The notes under the pieces were generated by a model. The model saw only the letters and a program-made list of their open reading frames with translations, was not told where the DNA came from and did not search any database. A program made the translations under genes and the position numbers. 64,000 nucleotides of DNA, taken from Paenibacillus helianthi (GTDB taxonomy: Bacteria > Bacillota > Bacilli > Paenibacillales > Paenibacillaceae). The DNA lies in contig NZ_LVWI01000032.1 in NCBI RefSeq assembly GCF_001909055.1, positions 1 to 64,000 of the forward strand, written 5' to 3'. Below, one piece after another: positions 17,571-25,287 of the stretch (its first letter is position 1; the number at the start of each line of letters is the position of its first letter).

Positions 17571-18384
17571 GAAAATCTTTAATTACCGCATCCTCTCCCG
17601 GATGGAGGATAGCGGCGTCTTTCTCTCCACTTCCCATGAACGCTCCTGGCTGAAGCTGATGCTGGACCATCCCTCTGCTGCCGCCGCCTTTTCCGGGGTG
17701 ACGCTTGATAAACTGCAGACCCTTTTGGAGGGAGAGGCTCCTCTGAATCTCGCTGAAGATCTGATCCATAAGGCTTCGACTGCAGAAGTACAGGTCTATC
17801 ATCCGCTGGTGCGTGTGCTTCGCCGGAGTATTCAACACCATCAGGGCATACAGGTGAGCATCGGCCCGAACAACGGGCACCCCGGTCCGGAACAGTCCGG
17901 CCTTCCCTACCGTCTCGAATATTCCATGGTCAAACGGGAATGGTATCTGCTATGGTACAGCTGGACGCGCCGGGACTTCATGAGCATCAGACTGAAGAAA
18001 ATAACATCGGTATGCGAAGTTCCGGCTGCACCCGAGCTTGTCCGCACGACTCAGGCCGAGATCCACCGAATTCTGGAGAGCCGCAGACAGAGCGCCGTGA
18101 TTGAGGTCCTTCCGAATTACAACCGGGAGTTGTCGAGGATTCTCTATGCCTTTTCCTGCTTCGAGAAGGAGGTCCGTTATGACGAGGACAAGGACACCTA
18201 TTACATCTCCTTGTTCTACTTGGGCAACGAAGGTGAATATGTGCTATCCAAAATGCGCTTTCTGGGCAAACGGGTGCGAATTGTTGAAGGGAACTGGCTA
18301 AAAAAACGCATGCGGGAATCCGCTTTGAAGGCGTTGGCTCTGTATGGAGCCTCCCCGGACCAGACGCTGACCCGCCAGGAATGA
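17557..18384 (+). CDS. WYL-domain protein (second of pair)
   Basis: 275-residue WYL-type protein beginning MNPFEKIFNYRIL. It overlaps the first WYL gene by 14 bp, so the two are co-translated. The WYL core is visible in LEYSMVKREWYLLWYSWTRRDFMSIRLKKI (about residues 120-150, split here only for reading), followed by the C-terminal extension with YYISLFYLGNEGEYVLSKMR. A clear HTH is not evident at the N-terminus, so it may act as a partner or sensor subunit of the upstream protein. ATG 17557 is used; a longer frame starts with TTG and lacks support. Confidence 0.8.
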   Translation: MNPFEKIFNYRILSRMEDSGVFLSTSHERSWLKLMLDHPSAAAAFSGVTLDKLQTLLEGEAPLNLAEDLIHKASTAEVQVYHPLVRVLRRSIQHHQGIQVSIGPNNGHPGPEQSGLPYRLEYSMVKREWYLLWYSWTRRDFMSIRLKKITSVCEVPAAPELVRTTQAEIHRILESRRQSAVIEVLPNYNRELSRILYAFSCFEKEVRYDEDKDTYYISLFYLGNEGEYVLSKMRFLGKRVRIVEGNWLKKRMRESALKALALYGASPDQTLTRQE

Positions 18385-18445
18385 TCCTCCGCAAAAGCGG
18401 GCACAGTAACAGCAGGTCTGAGAAATACTGCTGCTACACTTAGCA

Positions 18446-18597
18446 CATGCTTACAAAACTTTTAGCGTATGCTTTCGAAGCGAGTTTTGTACGAAGTCAC
18501 TCGATGAAGCACATGCTTACAAAACTTTTAGCGTATGCTTTCGAAGCGAGTTTTGTACGAAGTCACTCGATGAAGCACATGCTTACAAAACTTTTAG
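18446..18597. repeat. 66-bp palindromic tandem repeat (two full copies plus a partial)
   Basis: A 66-bp unit beginning CACATGCTTACAAAACTTTT occurs at 18446 and 18512 without a visible mismatch; a third, truncated copy starts at 18578 and stops after CTTTTAG. Each full unit contains an inverted repeat, ACAAAACT ... AGTTTTGT, with an inner GCTTTCGAAGC palindrome. The partial copy runs straight into the Shine-Dalgarno site of the gene at 18608. It looks like a dispersed intergenic hairpin element that expanded in tandem. Confidence 0.85.
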
Positions 18598-18607
18598 GAG
18601 GATATCA

Positions 18608-18733
18608 ATGGACACTCACGAGTTCGTGGAGAAGTTTCAGGAGAACATGAAGAAGGCGGAGAAAAACAAACGCCGCGGCAAAGGCTCACCGGAAGCCCGT
18701 CTGGCAACCAAGCAGCACGGCACGAATAAATAA
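18608..18733 (+). CDS. Small DUF4023-type protein
   Basis: 41-residue basic protein beginning MDTHEFVEKFQENMKKAEKN and ending KQHGTNK. AGGAGG lies 6 bases before ATG. The THEFVEKL-like start, Lys/Arg-rich middle and PEARLATKQH end resemble the short DUF4023 family of Bacillales, whose function is unknown. Its 5' leader is formed by the tandem palindromic repeat, and a strong terminator follows directly. It may belong downstream of the WYL pair or stand alone; no promoter could be assigned with confidence. Confidence 0.7.
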   Translation: MDTHEFVEKFQENMKKAEKNKRRGKGSPEARLATKQHGTNK

Positions 18734-18740
18734 ATAGCAG

Positions 18741-18789
18741 ATAACCCCGCAGGACTCCTGAATTCTGGAGAGGAGACCTACGGGGTTAT
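18741..18789 (+). terminator. Terminator of the DUF4023 gene
   Basis: AACCCCG ... CGGGGTT arms, extended inward by AGG/CCT with one unpaired base, form a hairpin ending in TTATTG. It follows the stop codon at 18733 by a few bases. Confidence 0.75.
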
Positions 18790-18869
18790 TGTCTGCTGTT
18801 CTTCGTGGATATGGAGCTGCAGTGTCTCTTTTGCAGCTGCGATTGCGGCTTTCTTTTCAAAGTTAGGTT

Positions 18870-18915
18870 ATGGAGCAGCCCGCCTATCCTATGGATAGAG
18901 CGGGCTGCTCGCAGT
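18870..18915 (-). terminator. Strong hairpin terminator for the stalk-domain protein gene
   Basis: GAGCAGCCCGC-CTATCC and GGATAG-A-GCGGGCTGCTC form a nearly perfect stem of about 17 bp with a 3-base loop (18873-18910), just downstream of the minus-strand gene ending at 18939. The T-run is weak (TAACCT), so termination efficiency is uncertain. Confidence 0.6.
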
Positions 18916-18938
18916 TTCACCTTTAATAATAGAAAATG

Positions 18939-19655
18939 TTATTTGCTCAGTTTCGCTACACTTGCAGCCACTTTCTCAAGCTGGGCTTTGCTCAGCGCTT
19001 TGTCCGGTGAGCTCAGAGTGACGTAGCGGTCATCCAGCTTAAAGGTAAGCATCGGGATATCCGAAGGAGTATACCATTTGGCTGCTGCTCCAGTCGAAAG
19101 CTTCACTGTAGTACCGTCATACTCGTAGGAGTAATCCCGCGGCGAGATATCTACGTTCATGTGGCTGAAGAGGAATCTTACGCCATCGGAGCCTTCGGCA
19201 GCCTTTTGGAAGGCGTCTCCGCTGATCATTTGCATCGGTGCATAGGCGGTCTCGAAGCCCTGGAAGGCGGAGAATGCCTTGGTGATGGCTTCTTTTTGCG
19301 CGGCACTGTACTGGATGGTGGCCAAAGTAACCGCTGAACCGTTACCCGGTGCTGCTGATCCCGCTGATGAACCCAGAATGACCTGATTGGTTGAAGGATT
19401 GAAAGTTACCGGCACTTTGAGCGCGTCCGCCATCGCCCGGACAGGCAGGTAAGTTGTATCATTATAAGTGATTGGTGCAAGCGTCTTGCCATTATTATCT
19501 ACCGGAGTGTATGCGGCTCCGTTTACTGTAAATCCAATGCTGTGATTCAGATACGCGCTAATCTTCTGCATGTTGGTTCCTGCATATACCCCCGCCGAGC
19601 CTGTAACTGCCATTCCGAATACCATGGTTGCTATGATCATTTTTTTGCTTTTCAT
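18939..19655 (-). CDS. Secreted protein with copper amine oxidase-like N-terminal (stalk) domain
   Basis: 238-residue exported protein. Signal peptide at residues 1-25 (MKSKKMIIATMVFGMAVTGS, AxA-type end VYA). Residues 40-95 form the copper amine oxidase N-terminal or stalk-like domain common in Paenibacillus secreted proteins (FTVNGAAYTPV, TYLPVRAMADAL, NPSTNQVIL). The C-terminal half is unassigned and resembles a lipoprotein-like beta domain. The function is unknown. It ends at a strong hairpin and has no evident operon partner. Confidence 0.8.
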   Translation of the reverse strand: MKSKKMIIATMVFGMAVTGSAGVYAGTNMQKISAYLNHSIGFTVNGAAYTPVDNNGKTLAPITYNDTTYLPVRAMADALKVPVTFNPSTNQVILGSSAGSAAPGNGSAVTLATIQYSAAQKEAITKAFSAFQGFETAYAPMQMISGDAFQKAAEGSDGVRFLFSHMNVDISPRDYSYEYDGTTVKLSTGAAAKWYTPSDIPMLTFKLDDRYVTLSSPDKALSKAQLEKVAASVAKLSK

Positions 19656-19782
19656 TATAATCGTCTCCTTGTAAGTTCGTTTGTGTGTTCCTTGCTATAG
19701 ATACATTTAATCATGAACTTGTTTCCAACTTGTATCGTGATTGTAAAGAAGTAATTCCAAGCCAGTGTCCGTTTTTCTTGAG

Positions 19783-19818
19783 AAAAAACCCGCCTATTCA
19801 TAATGAATAGTGCGGGCT
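19783..19818 (-). terminator. Terminator of the GNAT acetyltransferase gene
   Basis: Minus-strand CCCGC-A-CTATTCA and TGAATAG-GCGGG pair with a TTA loop and are followed by TTTTTTC, about 30 bases after the stop codon at 19846. Confidence 0.8.
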
Positions 19819-19845
19819 GTGGCCTAGCTCATGGTAATCCCAATG

Positions 19846-20370
19846 CTACCGGCGGCGGCCAGGAACCGGGATATTATAGACTTCGGTATACAGGATATCC
19901 CGGAACATCCGGAATTCCTGCAGCGTCACCTGCCGGGGATAGGTCATGATTCTCAGAGGCAGATCGGCTTGCCCCTCGCGCAGCGGAGGCTGCACATAAT
20001 CAAAAGGATTAAGATGAAAGCCCAGGCGCTCGTAAAAGACGATTCTGCGCTCTGCAAGCTTATTTTCCGGTGGCTCCACCTCCAGCACAACAGGCTTGTC
20101 CGTAAGGGCGAGATACGTCTGCATCAGCTTCTTGCCAATCCCCCCTCCGCGGATCTCGGGGTTGACCGCAAGATGCTCGACAAACCGCAGCTCTGGAAAT
20201 TCCCATGCGGCCAGGAAGGCCTGAATGCGGTTCTCCGTATCCAGCTCGGTATGCAGCCGGTAATGAGGATGGCTGAGCAACGACTTTTGTCCACTGAAGG
20301 TTCTGATTTCAGTGACAGGAAAAGAAGCTTCCATAATGGTATAAATCTCTTCAAAGGCTGTAGGGTTCAT
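19846..20370 (-). CDS. GNAT-family N-acetyltransferase
   Basis: 174-residue acetyltransferase. The acetyl-CoA site is visible as VEHLAVNPEIRGGGIGKKLM (motif A, R/QxxGxG) near residues 66-85, followed by FYERLGFHLNPFDYVQPPL, typical of the C-terminal GNAT segment. The acceptor substrate is unknown. I start at ATG 20370 (MNPTAFEEIY) because AGGA lies 8 bases upstream; the open frame continues to 20538 without an RBS and with non-family sequence. Confidence 0.85.
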   Translation of the reverse strand: MNPTAFEEIYTIMEASFPVTEIRTFSGQKSLLSHPHYRLHTELDTENRIQAFLAAWEFPELRFVEHLAVNPEIRGGGIGKKLMQTYLALTDKPVVLEVEPPENKLAERRIVFYERLGFHLNPFDYVQPPLREGQADLPLRIMTYPRQVTLQEFRMFRDILYTEVYNIPVPGRRR

Positions 20371-20777
20371 GGTCATCTTCCTGCTTTCTGGATAGTTGCC
20401 GGTTAGCGGCTGAAGGTTCCTTGCTTGGCTTACCCTTAATGGTATTGGGTATAATCGTAAGCAAAAGATTAGGGAGGGAGCAAGCCATGCCGCCGCTTGG
20501 TGGCTTTTTCCACTATTATAGAAGGTTGCCCTGGACAAGTTGTTTCAATTTTGTATAATTTCCCATAAGCCTTTCCCTAATCGGGATTGCGACTATTTTG
20601 AAACCGTAGTGCCATGATGCTCTTCCTTTCTGGGGCCTATACATTTCTGCATGATAGCCAAAAATAGTCACAGAACATTCTCTACTGTTCCCCTCCAGTT
20701 TAGCACCTGGTACTAGGAGAACGTGCTATACTATACCTATTGAAAAAACATCACGTTTATATTAGGAGAGATTCATT
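20371..20777. other. Intergenic region between GNAT and acyl-CoA synthetase genes
   Basis: About 400 bp. The right third carries the promoter and FapR-like box of the synthetase gene (listed separately). The left part should hold the GNAT promoter. I see no gene or RNA in it. Confidence 0.5.
20700..20732 (+). promoter_or_regulatory. FapR-like operator overlapping the acyl-CoA synthetase promoter
   Basis: TTAGCACCTGGTACTAG at 20700-20716 matches the FapR operator consensus TTAGTACCTRNTACTAA at all but two positions. It sits where the -35 would fall for a -10 TATACT at 20727-20732. FapR represses lipid synthesis genes in Bacillales and is released by malonyl-CoA. Confidence 0.6.
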
Positions 20778-22370
20778 TTGGACAATCAGCATTGGATTGC
20801 ACCTGAATTCTACAATCTCACTTCGGAAATGGAGCATCATCCAGCCGATAAGATTGCGCTTAAGTGGCTACAAGAGAACGGCAATTACGAAGAAATCACT
20901 TACGGTGAGCTTATGAAGCAGGCCAACCGCCTTGCCGGCGGGCTATCCGGTCTAGGCCTGAAGCAAGGTGACCGTGTACTTGTTATGGTTCCGCGCCGGA
21001 TTATCGCTTATGTCATTTATCTGGCCTGCCTAAAGCTTGGGCTCGCTGTTATTCCTTCCTCCGAAATGCTGCGGGCCAAGGATCTGGCCTACCGGCTGCG
21101 TCATTCCGAAGCCAGAGCGGTCATTGTCTGGTCTGAAGTGACCGGCGAAGTCAATAAAATCACCGATGATCTGCCGGCACTTGATTACCGTCTCTCGGTT
21201 GGCGGGAGTGAAGAAGTACTTGGCAGCGGGTGGACTGATCTGGAGGGCCTGATGGATGGGCAGCCGGAGAGTTTCACAGCTGTAGCGAGCCGCCGCGATG
21301 ATATCGCAATTCTGGCTTATACCTCGGGAACAACCGGCAATCCCAAGGCTGTGGTTCATACGCATGGCTGGGGTTACGCACATCTGAGAATTGTCTCTTC
21401 GCTCTGGTTCGATATCCGTGAGTCCGATACTGTCTGGGCTACAGCCGCACCGGGCTGGCAGAAATGGATCTGGAGTCCGTTCCTCACTGTTCTAGGCAAC
21501 GGCGCAACCGGCTTTGTCTACAACGGGCCTTTCCATCCGGAACGTTATTTGCAACTGCTGCAGGATCAGGGAATTCAGGTATTATGCTGTACGCCTACCG
21601 AATACCGCTTAATGGCCAAGACCGAAGGTCTGCCGCACTATGATCTGTCGAAGCTGCGCTGCGCCGTATCCGCAGGTGAGCCGCTCAACCAGGAGGTCAT
21701 CAACACCTTCCAGGAGCATTTCGATATTACTATCCGCGACGGCTACGGGCAGACGGAGAGCACGCTGATTATTGCGGCACTCAAGGATGAACCGATCCGC
21801 GTCGGCTCCATGGGCAAATCCATAGCTCCTGGCCTTGTCGAGGTCATTGACGAAGAAGGGAACCTGCTGCCTGCAGGAGTCGTTGGAGATATTGCCGTAC
21901 ACTTAAGCATGCCAGCCTTGTTCCAGAACTATTACAAAGACCCTGAACGCAAGGTGAACTGCTCGCATGGAGAGTATTTTGTCACCGGAGACCGGGCGCA
22001 CAAGGATGAGGACGGCTACTTCTGGTTCGAAGGCCGTGGCGATGACATCATCATCAGCTCGGGATATACCATCGGACCGTTTGAAGTGGAAGAAGCCCTG
22101 ATGAAGCATACCCTGGTCAAGGAATGCGCCGTGGTGGCCAGTCCTGACGAGATTCGCGGCTCGATTGTCAAAGCCTTTGTAGTACTGAAGGACAATGTTA
22201 CGGGTACACCAGAATTGGCCAAAGAGCTGCAGTCCCATGTAAAAGAGTGGACGGCCCCTTACAAATACCCGCGCAAAATTGAATTTATCGCGGATCTCCC
22301 AAAAACCGCCTCCGGCAAGATCCGGCGCGTGGAACTGCGGGAGCAGGAAAAAAAGGCTGCGCAGGAATAA
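20778..22370 (+). CDS. Medium-chain-type acyl-CoA synthetase (AMP-forming)
   Basis: 530-residue adenylate-forming enzyme that activates a carboxylic acid with ATP and CoA. The AMP-binding P-loop YTSGTTGNPKAVVHTHG is near residues 180-196, the core motif DGYGQTES near 325, GDRAHKDEDGYFWFEGRGDD near 415, and the catalytic lysine motif PKTASGKIRR near 510. The overall pattern resembles acetyl/medium-chain acyl-CoA synthetases such as MbcS/YtcI of Bacillus rather than long-chain FadD. TTG 20778 is the start, with AGGAGAG 7 bases upstream. The promoter carries a FapR-like box, linking it to membrane lipid control; branched-chain acid activation is a plausible role (inference). Confidence 0.9.
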   Translation: MDNQHWIAPEFYNLTSEMEHHPADKIALKWLQENGNYEEITYGELMKQANRLAGGLSGLGLKQGDRVLVMVPRRIIAYVIYLACLKLGLAVIPSSEMLRAKDLAYRLRHSEARAVIVWSEVTGEVNKITDDLPALDYRLSVGGSEEVLGSGWTDLEGLMDGQPESFTAVASRRDDIAILAYTSGTTGNPKAVVHTHGWGYAHLRIVSSLWFDIRESDTVWATAAPGWQKWIWSPFLTVLGNGATGFVYNGPFHPERYLQLLQDQGIQVLCCTPTEYRLMAKTEGLPHYDLSKLRCAVSAGEPLNQEVINTFQEHFDITIRDGYGQTESTLIIAALKDEPIRVGSMGKSIAPGLVEVIDEEGNLLPAGVVGDIAVHLSMPALFQNYYKDPERKVNCSHGEYFVTGDRAHKDEDGYFWFEGRGDDIIISSGYTIGPFEVEEALMKHTLVKECAVVASPDEIRGSIVKAFVVLKDNVTGTPELAKELQSHVKEWTAPYKYPRKIEFIADLPKTASGKIRRVELREQEKKAAQE

Positions 22371-22420
22371 CCGCTTCACCGGCTATAGCATAAACACGGC
22401 AAGTTGCTTCTATAAATAAT

Positions 22421-22463
22421 AAAGCGGGTGTCTTCCTATAAATGGAAGACACCCGCTTTTTGT
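22421..22463 (+). terminator. Bidirectional terminator
   Basis: AAAGCGGGTGTCTTCC and GGAAGACACCCGCTTT form a perfect 16-bp stem with loop TATAAAT and a T-run on the plus strand. It ends the acyl-CoA synthetase transcript. Confidence 0.9.
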
Positions 22464-22535
22464 ATACGTGAGATAAATTGAACCTCTTTAATAACGAATT
22501 GAAATTTTCGTCCGCTGTGTTCTTCTGCCAGGAAA

Positions 22536-23132
22536 TTATTCCGACCAATAGTTGGCCGACGGATTCAGTGCTGCGCCAACTTCCCCTTCGAGAACCAGAT
22601 CACAGTCCAAATAGCCTTCCTCATCCAGAAAATACACATCCTGCTTGTAAAATTCGCAAAGCGTCTCCAGGAACTTCTCCGGGGAATCGTACATTACCAC
22701 CAGGTCGCCGTAGTCATGCAGCAGGTCGCAGATCCGCTCGGTTCCGTCCTCACTCTGCAAATAGCAGATAAAATCACTACCGTAGTTGGTCAGGATGGGC
22801 AGAACGGTTCCTCCGCCGCTGTATCCCTTTTCTTCCAGAATACTTCTCAGCACCTGGATTTCCTGCGCATACTCCTGAATATGAATCAGCCGGTAGCCCG
22901 GAATGAATTCGATCAGACTTGGCTCTTCTTCGTTGCTGCTGGTACCCGAAACCTGGCTGTAGATGGCCTCCAAAAGCCCTGGCACAGCCGGTACGATATC
23001 GCTGATCGCCGGGACCCCGGCCGATCCCCCGCTCCCTAAGCTGGCAATGTAGTTCGGGCGCAGTCCGGCAGACAGCTGAAGAAACTCCTGAAATAGGCGT
23101 GTTAATGATTCAGTAGATGAATTGTTAAGCAT
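22536..23132 (-). CDS. SMI1/KNR4 (SUKH)-like protein
   Basis: 198-residue acidic protein. The arrangement resembles a SUKH fold: PAVPGLLEAIYSQVSG early in the protein, FIPGYRLIHIQEYAQEIQ, then LPILTNYGSDFICYL and a C-terminal FLETLCEFYKQDVYFLDEEG. SUKH proteins often act as immunity proteins to nucleases or other toxins, but no toxin gene is adjacent. The neighbouring HEAT-repeat gene runs the same way, about 90 bp upstream. The role is unknown. Confidence 0.65.
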   Translation of the reverse strand: MLNNSSTESLTRLFQEFLQLSAGLRPNYIASLGSGGSAGVPAISDIVPAVPGLLEAIYSQVSGTSSNEEEPSLIEFIPGYRLIHIQEYAQEIQVLRSILEEKGYSGGGTVLPILTNYGSDFICYLQSEDGTERICDLLHDYGDLVVMYDSPEKFLETLCEFYKQDVYFLDEEGYLDCDLVLEGEVGAALNPSANYWSE

Positions 23133-23222
23133 ATTGTCATCCTTTGCATGATTAGTTTTTGAGAACCGTCAAAAAACGGAGCGATAGGGAATCCTCCCCG
23201 TCTCTCCGCTCTATGGCCTTAC

Positions 23223-23663
23223 CTATTTAGTGGCTGAAGCCCACAATTTCTGCAGCCAGGCGTCAAAATCTTCGCCCTTCTCGCCTTCATAAGCATCATA
23301 GACGTCAATCCGCATCTTTTTCAGCTTTTCCTTGAACTCTTCATAGGAATGGTCCCTTGGAAGGCTCTTCTTGACGCGCAGCACAATCTTGGATACACCT
23401 CTGAACAGCTCGGCTTTGTTCTTCGACGGCACGGTAACCTCTTCACCGAAGGCCTTTAGCTTCGCATATGCAGCTTCTTGGACGGTATATACAGGATCGC
23501 TGATCATCAGACGATTCAGAATATCAATAATTTGTTTATGGTTGAAGCGGCCAAGCTCCTCCACGGCCTCAAGACGCGCTCTCCAATCGGCAGAGCGTCC
23601 GGCAGCCTTCTTCAGTTCTTCGTAATTCTCCGGCAGCCCGTTATTCAATTCTTCATTATTCAA
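23223..23663 (-). CDS. HEAT-repeat domain protein
   Basis: 146-residue soluble protein. The first 75 residues contain helical repeat signatures (RARLEAVEELGRFNHKQIID, DPVYTVQEAAYAKLKAFG) typical of HEAT/PBS-lyase repeats. The C-terminal half is Lys/Glu-rich (SYEEFKEKLKKMRIDVYDAY). It probably serves in protein-protein contact; no catalytic motif is seen. It lies between the SUKH-like gene and the MarR regulator in the same direction. Function unknown. Confidence 0.75.
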   Translation of the reverse strand: MNNEELNNGLPENYEELKKAAGRSADWRARLEAVEELGRFNHKQIIDILNRLMISDPVYTVQEAAYAKLKAFGEEVTVPSKNKAELFRGVSKIVLRVKKSLPRDHSYEEFKEKLKKMRIDVYDAYEGEKGEDFDAWLQKLWASATK

Positions 23664-23754
23664 ACGTTACAATCCCCTTCTTGGTTAAATCTGCTGGTCG
23701 TATAGTGCAATTCTACCGTACTGCACTCCTTGATTTCAATCTTTTACACCAATA

Positions 23755-24474
23755 TTAATACGAAGTGAAAAAAACATCCTGCAGAATGGTCTTCGCCTTC
23801 TTCAGACTACGTTCATCCAGTTGACGGAGCATAGCTGTAATCTGCTGCAGCTCCGGGGATTCTCCTGTAAACAACGGCTCCTCCGCAGCGGCAGAATGCT
23901 GCCCTGCAAACTTAGCGGCAATGGTTTCCGGTTCCGTCCATGTCGCTTCCATCGTATCCTCAAGCCCACGGATGATGAAGGACAGTTCCTCCTCAGTGTA
24001 TCTTTCCAGGAAAAGCCGGATGCCAATATTCATTTGCCGGTGCAGCGCCTGGTGAAGCTCAAAGACTTCCCGGCCTAACGCAGTCGTGCGGAACAGCACT
24101 TCCTTCTTGTTATCCGGCAAAAATTCCGTGCTGATGATTCCTTTCTCCAGCAGCCTCCGGGTGACCTTTGACACACTGCCCTTGGGAATGCCGAACTCTT
24201 TCGAAATGGAGGCTCCATTGACCGGCTCCAGCTTACCGATTGCGTCTATGACATGCAGCATCATCACCGTAGACTCCCGCAGAAACTCAATGACAAGAGG
24301 ATTGTTGCAATTGCGGATCATCCAACGCCGCTCGTCATCATCCTCCGTTTGAAAATGCTTCTGAAGTTTAGACGCTGACTCCATTAGATTATGAATGAGA
24401 AGCTGCTTAGAGGTGATGCTTGCACGTTCTGGGGAATAAGGCACAGCAGGGTTCCCTCCTAAAAATACTTTCAA
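23755..24474 (-). CDS. MarR-family transcriptional regulator
   Basis: 239-residue regulator with a MarR winged helix at about residues 70-150: KLEPVNGASISKEFGIPKGS (recognition region), VTRRLLEKGIISTEFLPDNK and RTTALGREVFELHQAL. It has longer N- and C-terminal tails than typical 140-residue MarR proteins. It diverges from the quinone reductase gene, and the 170-bp gap between them carries a strong promoter with GAAAC/GTTTC half sites, so it most likely represses that gene. The inducing ligand is unknown. Confidence 0.85.
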   Translation of the reverse strand: MKVFLGGNPAVPYSPERASITSKQLLIHNLMESASKLQKHFQTEDDDERRWMIRNCNNPLVIEFLRESTVMMLHVIDAIGKLEPVNGASISKEFGIPKGSVSKVTRRLLEKGIISTEFLPDNKKEVLFRTTALGREVFELHQALHRQMNIGIRLFLERYTEEELSFIIRGLEDTMEATWTEPETIAAKFAGQHSAAAEEPLFTGESPELQQITAMLRQLDERSLKKAKTILQDVFFTSY

Positions 24475-24557
24475 AGCCTACGCTTTAAATTCTGTGGCAC
24501 TTGCTGAATCCAGTGTAGCAACAAACGGAACATAAATAAAGTTTCCAGGAAATATTA

Positions 24558-24586
24558 TTGACACCATAGAAACCAGCATATATTAT
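24558..24586 (+). promoter_or_regulatory. Promoter of the quinone reductase gene
   Basis: TTGACA at 24558-24563 and TATTAT at 24581-24586 are separated by 17 bases, an excellent sigma-A promoter. GTTTCC, AGAAACC, AAGAAACAT and CGAAACAA occur around it, candidate half sites for the divergent MarR regulator. Confidence 0.75.
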
Positions 24587-24644
24587 TGTATCCAAGAAAC
24601 ATAAATGTAATTCACGAAACAATAAACCCAAAGGAGTACTGCTC

Positions 24645-25262
24645 ATGAGAATTGCTATTATTTTCGATCATCCATACGGGGCTGGAGCTTCCGCAAATAT
24701 CCCTCACGCCCGAAGCTATTCCGCCGCCCTCCTGGCTTCCGTTATGCGCGGTCTGGCCTTGAACCACCATGAGGTGGATCTCATGGATCTTCATGCCGAC
24801 GGTTTCAATCCGGTGATCTCTGCTGCAGAGCTTGCCGCCTGGAGACAGGGAAAGACGCTTGACCCGCTTGCCGCTGACTACCAGAAGCGTATAATCGCCG
24901 CCGATCATCTGATCTTCATTTTTCCAATCTGGTGGGAATGTATGCCCGCTACTACGAAGGGTTTTCTTGACAAAGTATTTGTTAAGGGGACAATCTATCA
25001 TGAACCGAAGCCGGGACGGCCGTTCTCCCACCTGCTGCCGAAGCTTACAGGCGTCTCCCTGCTGACTGTGATGAGTACTCCGGACACGATCTACCGATGG
25101 TTCTTCGGCAACCCCGTCACCAAAGTTCTCTTCCGCGGCACCTTCCGCAAGATGGGTATCCACAAACTCCGCTGGTACAATTATACCAGTATGGAGAGAC
25201 GCAGCCCGCAAGCGCGTGAACACTATCTGCAGAAAACCGAGCAGCGGTTCGCCCGGCTGTAG
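24645..25262 (+). CDS. NAD(P)H quinone oxidoreductase (flavodoxin-like)
   Basis: 205-residue flavoprotein of the KefF/YwrO/NQO1-like family that reduces quinones or other electrophiles with NAD(P)H. It has an N-terminal flavodoxin-like fold (MRIAIIFDHPY, HARSYSAALLASVM, HEVDLMDLHADGFNPV), then the FMN/FAD contact FPIWWECMPATTKGFLDKVF near residues 90-110. AAAGGAG lies upstream of ATG 24645. The divergent MarR regulator and strong promoter suggest induction by quinones or oxidative compounds, as with other MarR/quinone reductase pairs (inference). Confidence 0.88.
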   Translation: MRIAIIFDHPYGAGASANIPHARSYSAALLASVMRGLALNHHEVDLMDLHADGFNPVISAAELAAWRQGKTLDPLAADYQKRIIAADHLIFIFPIWWECMPATTKGFLDKVFVKGTIYHEPKPGRPFSHLLPKLTGVSLLTVMSTPDTIYRWFFGNPVTKVLFRGTFRKMGIHKLRWYNYTSMERRSPQAREHYLQKTEQRFARL

Positions 25263-25287
25263 TTTGTGACATTGGTTGTCTAGCCGA

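Noticed and set aside
18446..18597. CRISPR array
   Set aside because: Units are contiguous, 66 bp, with no spacers and no cas genes.
18447..18650. 67-residue frame made of three MLTKLLAYAFEASF repeats
   Set aside because: It only reads through the palindromic repeat and ends inside the DUF4023 gene in another frame; no RBS.
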